From Pseudomonas sp. JQ170C (lineage in GTDB: Bacteria > Pseudomonadota > Gammaproteobacteria > Pseudomonadales > Pseudomonadaceae), in assembly GCF_035581345.1 (NCBI RefSeq), contig NZ_CP141608.1, forward strand, positions 948,001 to 1,012,000: DNA of 64,000 bases. The letters are read 5' to 3'. Numbering within the stretch: position 1 is the stretch's first letter; the number at the start of each line of letters is the position of its first letter. Positions 57,883 to 64,000 of the stretch are shown one piece after another. The notes below the pieces were generated by a model. The model was not told the origin of the DNA, did not search any database, and worked only from the letters and a program-made list of their open reading frames with translations. The position numbers and the translations under genes are program-made.

Positions 57883-58770
57883 ATGTCCATTAAGCACTTT
57901 ATCCAAATCACCAAACCGGGGATCATTTTCGGTAACGTGCTTTCTGTGGCAGGCGGTTTTTTCCTTGCCGCGCAAGGGCATGTCGACTTCATGCTGTTCC
58001 TGGCCACGGTGATTGGCACTTCTCTGGTGGTGGCGTCCGGTTGCGTGTTCAACAACTGCATCGACCGTGACATCGACATCAAGATGGAGCGCACCAAGAA
58101 CCGTGCAATGGTTCAGGGCCAGATCTCGCTGAAAGTCGCACTCGCCTACGCCACCCTGCTCGGGGTGGCCGGGCTTGGCCTGCTGTATGTGCAGGCCAAT
58201 GCCCTGGCGGCGCTGTTCGGCCTGATCGGCTTCGTCATCTATGTGGGTTTCTACAGCCTGTACCTGAAGCGCAAATCGGTGCACGGCACCCTGGTTGGCA
58301 GCCTGTCCGGTGCCATGCCTCCGGTGATCGGCTACTGCGCCGTGAGCAACACCTTCGACCTGGCTGCGTTGACCCTGCTGGTGATGTTCAGCCTCTGGCA
58401 GATGCCGCATTCCTATGCCATTGCGATCTTCCGCTTCAATGACTATCTGGCTGCCTCGATCCCGGTCCTGCCGGTCAAGCGTGGCATCCTGGTCGCCAAG
58501 AAGCACATCCTCTGGTACATCGTGGCATTCCTGGCGGCAACCCTGATGCTCACCATCGGTGGTTACGCCGGCATGAGCTACATGGCCGTCGCAGCCGCCA
58601 TGGGCATGTACTGGCTGTACATGGCCTGGACCGGCTACAAGGCTGTGGACGACCGGCTCTGGGCGCGCAAGCTGTTCGTGTTCTCGATCTTCACCATCAC
58701 CGCCCTGAGCGTGATGATGTCGCTGGACACCAAAGTGCCGACCGAGCTGCTGCTGACCTACGCACACTGA
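57883..58770 (+). CDS. cyoE: protohaem IX farnesyltransferase (haem O synthase)
   Basis: This 295-aa UbiA-family prenyltransferase has nine TM segments. [19 protein letters not shown] is the prenyl-diphosphate site and the second conserved region includes [20 protein letters not shown]. It converts haem B to haem O for CyoB. Last gene of the operon, followed by a strong terminator at 58791. Confidence 0.97.
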   Translation: MSIKHFIQITKPGIIFGNVLSVAGGFFLAAQGHVDFMLFLATVIGTSLVVASGCVFNNCIDRDIDIKMERTKNRAMVQGQISLKVALAYATLLGVAGLGLLYVQANALAALFGLIGFVIYVGFYSLYLKRKSVHGTLVGSLSGAMPPVIGYCAVSNTFDLAALTLLVMFSLWQMPHSYAIAIFRFNDYLAASIPVLPVKRGILVAKKHILWYIVAFLAATLMLTIGGYAGMSYMAVAAAMGMYWLYMAWTGYKAVDDRLWARKLFVFSIFTITALSVMMSLDTKVPTELLLTYAH

Positions 58771-58790
58771 TTCCAGTGTGGGTAAACAAG

Positions 58791-58823
58791 AACGCCCCGT
58801 GCTGCAGAGCACGGGGCGTTTTT
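58791..58823 (+). terminator. terminator of cyoABCDE
   Basis: ACGCCCCGTGCT, GCAG, AGCACGGGGCGT followed by TTTTT. Confidence 0.92.
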
Positions 58824-58907
58824 GTTTGTGCGTGGTATGGCTGCCCTCTGATCCAGGCAGGGTTTGCCGATTAGCGTGACCTCCCATTCAAATGTGAGGG
58901 TCGCACC

Positions 58908-60038
58908 ATGAGTATTTTGACTGTGTATTTCTGCGGCACAGGCTCCCATCGTTTCGACACCGCCAACCCCAGCTTCTGGAACGGCGAGTTGGTATCGACC
59001 CTGGCCAGCAACGACCAGCGCCGTGAGTTTGCCCACTGGGTGGCCATCGACGGGCCGGGCAGTGGCAACCTGCAAGCCGATGAGCTGTTCATCAGGACCG
59101 AGCTGTACGGCCCGACGGGCACGTTGTTCGGTAGCGGCTGGGAAGAGAACGTCGACCACGCCCTGCACATCATCAAGGGCCACTGTAGCTGGCAGCGCAA
59201 GGCGCTGAGCCAGGAGCAGTACCAGCAGCTCAAGGCTGCGGGGGTGCCGATCGAAGATGTAAAGGAGACCGGCTCCTGGTACTGGCGAACCTACGACTTC
59301 GGCGAGCGCCTGCTGACGCCCCAGCAACTGCAGGAACAGATCATCAGAACGTTTCGCCAAGGTGGCCTGATTCCCAGCCAGGTCAACCTCGTGGGCTGGA
59401 GCAGGGGCGGGGTGAGTTGCCACATGCTGGCCAATGCCATGCTCAATGACCGCGCGCTCAGCCACATTCCGGTCAACATCTTTGCCATCGACCCGGTGCC
59501 AGGGTTGCTGAACTTCCAGGCACACCGCATCCAGCTTGGGGAAAACGTCCGGCAGTACGTGGGGTTCTATTCACGTGACGAACGATCCAAGGGCTTCACA
59601 TGCGTGATACCCAGAACCCACGCCAGTACCCGTTGCCATATCTACCCGCTGCCAGGGCGCCACGCGACCCTGGTGGGCAATGCGTCGGTCGACGGTGTGA
59701 CCAAGGGGAAGGCGCTGATGGAGCCCGGCCTGATCGTGCGCCACTTTGCCGAAGTCTGCCTGACGCGCTGGGGCGTCAAGCTCGGCAACCGGCTCAACCT
59801 CAGCGACGACGAGCTGCAGGCCTATCATCAGGCGATGAGCAGGGATGACGACGAGTACCAGAACATGCGCGATTACTCATACACCGTGCTCACCGAGGCG
59901 CAGGAAGGGGAGCGCTGTGTGTCCCTGGGCGACAAGGGGACGGCGCTCTCGAAGGTCGCCGGTGGGATGTTCCAGCCTGGCAGCGGCCTGGCGGCAGCCG
60001 TGAAGTGGGACGCGCAGGCCTATAAAGCCATTCGCTGA
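58908..60038 (+). CDS. alpha/beta-hydrolase-like protein with GWSRGG elbow
   Basis: This 376-aa protein begins MSILTVYFCGTGSHRFDTAN, a start shared with DUF5621-type proteins known from Legionella. It contains NLVGWSRGGVSCHMLANAML, a nucleophile elbow G-x-S-x-G, and a later FAIDPVPG (possible Asp) and His residues. This is compatible with a lipase/esterase of the DUF2235/Tle-like kind. No signal peptide or membrane segment is seen. It stands alone between cyoE and alaC. Its substrate and role are unknown. Confidence 0.65.
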   Translation: MSILTVYFCGTGSHRFDTANPSFWNGELVSTLASNDQRREFAHWVAIDGPGSGNLQADELFIRTELYGPTGTLFGSGWEENVDHALHIIKGHCSWQRKALSQEQYQQLKAAGVPIEDVKETGSWYWRTYDFGERLLTPQQLQEQIIRTFRQGGLIPSQVNLVGWSRGGVSCHMLANAMLNDRALSHIPVNIFAIDPVPGLLNFQAHRIQLGENVRQYVGFYSRDERSKGFTCVIPRTHASTRCHIYPLPGRHATLVGNASVDGVTKGKALMEPGLIVRHFAEVCLTRWGVKLGNRLNLSDDELQAYHQAMSRDDDEYQNMRDYSYTVLTEAQEGERCVSLGDKGTALSKVAGGMFQPGSGLAAAVKWDAQAYKAIR

Positions 60039-60176
60039 GTGTTGAACCGGCGGCACAGCAGGTATTTGTGCCGCCCTCTGGACAGCCGCCCCACCCAGGC
60101 TCTATTGTTCGCTCCGGCCACCGCAGTGGCCAACGTCGCTCGGACGGTTCCGGGCGCTTACGTCTTCGAGGAAGCC

Positions 60177-61373
60177 ATGGCTGACCAAGGTTCGCCGCGC
60201 CGCTTTACGCGCATTGATCGTCTCCCCCCCTACGTCTTCAACATCACCGCCGAACTCAAGATGGCCGCGCGCCGTCGTGGCGAGGACATCATCGACCTGA
60301 GCATGGGCAACCCCGACGGGGCCACGCCGCCGCACATCGTTGAAAAACTGGTGCAGGTCGCCCAGCGTGAAGACACCCACGGCTACTCGACGTCACGCGG
60401 TATTCCACGCCTGCGCAGGGCGATTTCGCGTTGGTACAAGGACCGCTACGAGGTCGAGATCGACCCGGAAAACGAAGCCATCGTCACCATCGGCTCCAAG
60501 GAAGGCCTGGCGCACCTGATGCTCGCCACCCTGGACCATGGCGATACGGTGCTGGTGCCCAACCCCAGCTACCCGATTCACATCTACGGCGCAGTGATTG
60601 CCGGTGCGCAGGTGCGTTCGGTGCCGTTGGTGCCGGGTGTGGACTTCTTCAACGAGCTGGAGCGGGCGATCCGCGAGTCGATCCCCAAGCCGAAGATGAT
60701 GATCCTGGGCTTCCCTTCCAACCCGACCGCGCAGTGCGTCGAGCTGGACTTCTTCGAGCGCGTGGTGGCCCTGGCCAAGCAGTACGACGTGCTGGTGATC
60801 CACGACCTGGCCTATGCCGACATCGTCTATGACGGCTGGAAGGCGCCCTCGATCATGCAGGTGCCTGGCGCCAAGGACATCGCGGTGGAGTTCTTCACCC
60901 TGTCCAAGAGCTACAACATGGCCGGCTGGCGTATCGGCTTCATGGTCGGCAACCCCGAACTGGTCAGCGCCCTGGCGCGGATCAAGAGCTACCACGACTA
61001 CGGCACCTTCACCCCGCTCCAGGTGGCTGCCATTGCCGCCCTCGAAGGGGATCAGCAGTGTGTGCTCGATATCGCCGAGCAGTACCGCCAGCGTCGCAAC
61101 GTGCTGGTCAAGGGCTTGCACGAGCTGGGCTGGATGGTCGAGAACCCCAAGGCGTCGATGTATGTCTGGGCGAAGATCCCTGAGCAGTACGCGCACCTGG
61201 GCTCGCTGGAGTTCTCCAAGAAATTGCTGGCCGAAGCCAAGGTCTGTGTGTCGCCAGGCATTGGTTTCGGTGATTACGGCGACGATCATGTGCGTTTTGC
61301 CCTGATCGAGAACCAGGACCGTATTCGCCAGGCCGTGCGGGGTATTCGTCAGATGTTCCGCAAGCAGCAGTAA
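60177..61373 (+). CDS. alaC: AlaC-type alanine/pyruvate aminotransferase
   Basis: This 398-aa class I/II PLP aminotransferase begins [20 protein letters not shown]. The substrate motif is [19 protein letters not shown], the PLP-lysine is in [15 protein letters not shown], and the C-terminal Arg is in [15 protein letters not shown]. The family (AlaC, formerly YfdZ) makes alanine from pyruvate. A strong GAGGA precedes ATG 60177; the 46-residue upstream extension was rejected. Confidence 0.9.
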   Translation: MADQGSPRRFTRIDRLPPYVFNITAELKMAARRRGEDIIDLSMGNPDGATPPHIVEKLVQVAQREDTHGYSTSRGIPRLRRAISRWYKDRYEVEIDPENEAIVTIGSKEGLAHLMLATLDHGDTVLVPNPSYPIHIYGAVIAGAQVRSVPLVPGVDFFNELERAIRESIPKPKMMILGFPSNPTAQCVELDFFERVVALAKQYDVLVIHDLAYADIVYDGWKAPSIMQVPGAKDIAVEFFTLSKSYNMAGWRIGFMVGNPELVSALARIKSYHDYGTFTPLQVAAIAALEGDQQCVLDIAEQYRQRRNVLVKGLHELGWMVENPKASMYVWAKIPEQYAHLGSLEFSKKLLAEAKVCVSPGIGFGDYGDDHVRFALIENQDRIRQAVRGIRQMFRKQQ

Positions 61374-61385
61374 AAACGCGTAGTG

Positions 61386-61418
61386 CGGGTGGGCGTCGGC
61401 AATGTCGGCTCCCACCCG
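61386..61418. repeat. REP-like inverted repeat after alaC
   Basis: CGGGTGGG and CCCACCCG enclose a 17-nt loop. The long symmetrical stem without a T-tract resembles Pseudomonas REP elements more than a terminator. Confidence 0.55.
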
Positions 61419-61555
61419 TGCGATGGGCGACTAAGCCGCCTGTCAGAAGTCAGATATTTCTGCTGTACCCCCCTTCTCAAACGTTGGCCGAAGCATAGAA
61501 TGGCGGCGGGTTTCCTCCCAATAACGATAATCTGCCCCCCCGTCTTTTTCTCATC

Positions 61556-61927
61556 ATGTCCGATAATCCTTGCTTGAACTGCGGCGCCTGCTGCGGGTAT
61601 TTCCGTGTGTCTTTCTTCTGGGGCGAGTGCGAGTCGGCAGGTGGTGTGGTGCCCGACGACCTGGTGGTTCAGATCAACCCCACCCGTGTGGCGATGATCG
61701 GTACCGACAGCAAACCCTGCCGTTGTATCGGCCTTGAGGGCGAGATTGGTAAAGGGGTGAGCTGCTCCCTTTACGAGAAGCGCTCCACACCTTGCCGTGA
61801 ATTCGAGGCCGCCTGGGTCGATGGCAATGCCAACCCCAGCTGCGATGCCGCGCGTGCGGCCTATGGCTTGCCACCGCTGGAAGCCAACGAACCGATCTGG
61901 CCGGATGAAGGGGCCGAGGTCGCCTGA
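61556..61927 (+). CDS. YkgJ-family cysteine-cluster protein
   Basis: This 123-aa protein starts MSDNPCLNCGACCGYFRVSF with the CxxCxxCC cluster, then CRCIGLEGEIGKGVSCSLYE and STPCREFEAAW. These are the conserved Cys of the YkgJ/CxxCxxCC family, thought to bind zinc or an iron-sulfur centre. The substrate is unknown. A run of ordinary chromosomal spacing surrounds it. Confidence 0.85.
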   Translation: MSDNPCLNCGACCGYFRVSFFWGECESAGGVVPDDLVVQINPTRVAMIGTDSKPCRCIGLEGEIGKGVSCSLYEKRSTPCREFEAAWVDGNANPSCDAARAAYGLPPLEANEPIWPDEGAEVA

Positions 61928-61992
61928 AGGGCGTATCAGCCCGAGGGTGAGGTAGACTGTGCGGCTTTTCGGCAAGAACAGGAGTTCTACCC

Positions 61993-62553
61993 GTGCCGCA
62001 CCCCTATGCCTTTGCCCAGGACCTTAGCCTGCTGACACCGCGTTTGCAGTTGCGCCCCATGGGCGCCAACGATGCCGCGGCCTGGTTTGCGATCATGGCC
62101 GATCCGCAAGTCATGCGGTTCTGGAATCACGCCCCCTGGCACGAGCTGTCCGAAGCGCAAGCGGCCTTGGCGGCCGATCGCCAGGCCTATGCCGACGGAC
62201 AGGTGTTCAAGCTCGGGATCTATCGTCGCGACAGCGACGAGCTGATTGGCATGTGCCAGTGCTTTCACGTTGACGCCGAGTCGCGCCGCGGCGAAATCGG
62301 CTACTGCCTGGCCAGCAATGCCCAGGGTCAGGGCTTTATGGGCGAGGCGCTGGAGCACTTCGTCCGGTACCTGGGCCAGGGCCTGAACATGCGCCGCCTT
62401 GAAGCCGAGATCGATCCGCGCAACAGCGCCTCGGCACGTACCCTGGAGCGCCTGGGCTTCGTCTTGGAAGGCACCCTGCGCCAGCGTTGGTGCGTGGCCG
62501 GGGAGTTGTCCGATTCGGGGCTCTACGGACTGTTGCTCGAGCAGGTCGGCTGA
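61993..62553 (+). CDS. GNAT-family N-acetyltransferase (RimJ/RimL-like)
   Basis: This 186-aa protein with a GTG start has the acetyl-CoA fold: LTPRLQLRPMGANDAAAWFA at the N-terminus, GEIGYCLASNAQGQGFMGEA as the cofactor-binding motif A and NSASARTLERLGFVLEGTLR near the C-terminus. The pattern fits acetylation of ribosomal or other amino groups. Target unknown. It overlaps the following membrane-protein gene as TGATG. Confidence 0.9.
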   Translation: MPHPYAFAQDLSLLTPRLQLRPMGANDAAAWFAIMADPQVMRFWNHAPWHELSEAQAALAADRQAYADGQVFKLGIYRRDSDELIGMCQCFHVDAESRRGEIGYCLASNAQGQGFMGEALEHFVRYLGQGLNMRRLEAEIDPRNSASARTLERLGFVLEGTLRQRWCVAGELSDSGLYGLLLEQVG

Positions 62554-63110
62554 TGATCGCGCACCGCTATATCTCGATCACGCTGCTGCTGTTTCTATCC
62601 TGCCTGTGTTTCAACGCCCTGTACCTCAGTGGCGAGGGCCGCCTGCATGCGTTGCAGGCGCTGTTGTATGGCCCCTGGGGCATCGTTTTCGAGATGTATG
62701 GCTGGTTCGCCAATCCACTGCTGGGGCTGGCGATCCTGCTGCACCGGCGCTGGCGCTGGGTGTCGCTGCTGCTGGGCCTCGGCGCCCTGGCCCTGGCTTT
62801 GAGCAGCTTCGGCATCGAGCGTGTGCCAGACAACCGTAGCTATGACTTCTTGAATCTGGAGCATTTCGCTCCAGGGTTCTATCTGTGGCTGTTGTCGATC
62901 CTCGGGTTTTGTCTGGGTCAGGCCTGGTGGTGCCATCAGGTGCGCCAAGGGCTGTCGATACCCGGCTGGCACTGGCTCGATGCCGCCTTGGCGGTGGTGC
63001 TGGGGCTGGTGATTCACTTTGCGATACAGGCGCCGAGCCTCAGGTTTGAAATCGACCGGGCCCTGGCGCCGCCGTCCTCTGTACAACCGTCCCCTCCCAA
63101 CGCTATCTAG
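62553..63110 (+). CDS. hypothetical integral membrane protein
   Basis: This 185-aa protein has about four hydrophobic segments (YISITLLLFLSCLCFNALYL, then NPLLGLAILLHRRWRWVSLL, FYLWLLSILGFCLGQAWW and DAALAVVLGLVIHFAIQ). No named family is recognised. Its start overlaps the acetyltransferase stop and its end overlaps the convergent YdcZ gene by 4 bp. Confidence 0.7.
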   Translation: MIAHRYISITLLLFLSCLCFNALYLSGEGRLHALQALLYGPWGIVFEMYGWFANPLLGLAILLHRRWRWVSLLLGLGALALALSSFGIERVPDNRSYDFLNLEHFAPGFYLWLLSILGFCLGQAWWCHQVRQGLSIPGWHWLDAALAVVLGLVIHFAIQAPSLRFEIDRALAPPSSVQPSPPNAI

Positions 63111-63586
63111 CGAGAGGTCGAGGTGCCCCACTGCACCACCAGCATGCCCAGCACGATCAGGCCAACGCCTGCCAGGCGCAGGCCGTTCACTGGGCGCTCG
63201 GGCAGGCCCATCAAGCCCCATTGATCAATGATCAGGGAAGACAACACCTGACCGGCGATCACGCAGACGATAAACCCCGCGGCGCCCAGGCGTGGCGTCA
63301 GCATCAGCGCCGCAGTGATGTAGGCCACCCCGGCTGCACCTCCCAGCCATGCCCACCACGGTGCCTGGGCCAGCGCGCCGAGCTGTGGCAAGGGCGCACG
63401 CAGTGCCAGCAGCGCCGGAATCACTAACAGCACACTGACCCCAAGCGACACCAGCGATGCCCACAAGGGGTGCCCCAGCAGTCGGCCCAGGGCGGCATTG
63501 CTGCCGGCCTGAAACGGCACTGCAGCCCCGGCCAGCAGGGCGATAACCAGCGGCAGCAGGGCGGCGGGGGCGAAAGACAGGTTCAT
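63107..63586 (-). CDS. YdcZ-family (DMT superfamily) membrane protein
   Basis: This 159-aa protein has five hydrophobic segments and the DUF606/YdcZ pattern GAAVPFQAGSNAALGRLLGH, then VAYITAALMLTPRLGAAGFI and VIAGQVLSSLIIDQWG. It is a half-sized relative of drug/metabolite transporters. Substrate unknown. The divergent LysR gene 89 bp upstream is a likely regulator. Confidence 0.85.
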   Translation of the reverse strand: MNLSFAPAALLPLVIALLAGAAVPFQAGSNAALGRLLGHPLWASLVSLGVSVLLVIPALLALRAPLPQLGALAQAPWWAWLGGAAGVAYITAALMLTPRLGAAGFIVCVIAGQVLSSLIIDQWGLMGLPERPVNGLRLAGVGLIVLGMLVVQWGTSTSR

Positions 63587-63675
63587 GGCAAGACTCCTTG
63601 TAAGTGGCTTGCTAAAGTCTTTGTTATTCGCGTGAGTAATGGAAATTCAAACGCTGCACAGGAACTATTCGCCTG

Positions 63676-64000
63676 ATGGATGATCTGCGCCGTATTGATC
63701 TGAACCTGCTGCTCACCTTGCATGCGTTGCTGGTTGAACAACATGTGTCGCGGGCCGCCGTACGCCTGCATCGCAGCCAGCCGGCGGTCAGCCATGGCCT
63801 GGCGCAATTGCGTGAATTGTTCGGCGACCCTTTGCTGGTGCGGCGGGGCGGGCGGCTGCAGGCCACCGCCCGCGCCCAGGCCCTGCTCGAACCCTTGCAG
63901 CAAGCGCTGGCGCAGCTCGACGGGCTGATTGCCAGGCCTGGCTTTGATCCCGGCCAGGCGCAGCGCAGCTTTCGCCTGGCGATGTCGGACTACGGCGCCA
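63676..64000 (+). CDS. LysR-family transcriptional regulator (5' part)
   Basis: The reading frame from ATG 63676 is open to the window edge (108 codons). MDDLRRIDLNLLLTLHALLV, then HVSRAAVRLHRSQPAVSHGL and LFGDPLLVRRGGRLQATARA are the LysR winged-HTH domain. The effector domain is outside the window. It probably controls the divergent YdcZ gene. Confidence 0.9.
   Translation, partial: MDDLRRIDLNLLLTLHALLVEQHVSRAAVRLHRSQPAVSHGLAQLRELFGDPLLVRRGGRLQATARAQALLEPLQQALAQLDGLIARPGFDPGQAQRSFRLAMSDYGA

Overview
The window looks like a Pseudomonas chromosome, most likely of the P. putida/P. fluorescens type. The evidence is the dsbB-cyoABCDE block at 52.9-58.8 kb, an ANR-type box before cyoA, a LexA-type box before yebG, and high-GC housekeeping genes to the right edge. 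About the first 52.5 kb is a mosaic metal/metalloid resistance genomic island. Its right end lies inside the host gene yebG near 52,548. The left end is outside the window.

Region 1 (1-3.5 kb) is an arsenic cluster: the start of a phosphatase-type arsenate reductase, divergent arsR, an ArsO-like flavin monooxygenase, an ACR3/BASS-type permease, a GDCCVxC-domain protein and a decayed flavoprotein gene. Region 2 (3.5-10.3 kb) is a translationally coupled cusCBAF copper/silver efflux operon (HME4 type), with a small Met/Cys-rich protein upstream. Region 3 (10.4-18.8 kb) is a copper cluster: copRS, two PtrA-like small periplasmic proteins under candidate CopR boxes, copA, a small Met/His-rich protein, copB, a His-tailed cytochrome c, a DUF411 protein and a DUF2790 protein. 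Region 4 (18.9-20.4 kb) has a diguanylate-cyclase relic and a Fic protein. Region 5 (20.7-25.5 kb) looks like a nickel/cobalt module (rcnR, rcnA, a HupE-like protein, a membrane anchor protein) with YqaA, TraX-like and YHYH proteins. Region 6 (25.6-30.8 kb) carries chrA, an ICMT-like methyltransferase, a DsbA/DsbB pair, a PCu(A)C chaperone, an unusual Cys-tailed CDF transporter and divergent cadR. Region 7 (31.2-44.9 kb) is a czc module: an orphan CzcR-like regulator, an OprD porin, czcC, czcB, a PII-like gene, czcA, DUF2790 and PtrA-like proteins, and czcRS. A recurring ATTACAA...GTCATG or TACAAATTTGTA motif lies upstream of nearly every unit here and probably marks a CzcR regulon.

Region 8 (45.8-52.5 kb) is the mobility module. 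It is a four-gene overlapping operon of three large tyrosine-recombinase-like proteins and one small HTH/coiled-coil protein, resembling the ginABCD block of GInt-type islands. It is followed by a complete foreign yebG. To its right is the 5' stub of the host yebG with its LexA-type box intact. The island has therefore split an SOS gene, brings its own copy, and lies directly downstream of the host's damage-inducible promoter. This is the most interesting feature of the window.

Region 9 (52.6-64 kb) is core chromosome: dsbB, cyoABCDE, a GXSXGG-hydrolase-like protein, an alaC-type aminotransferase, a YkgJ-family protein, a GNAT acetyltransferase, a membrane protein, a YdcZ/DMT protein and the start of a LysR regulator.
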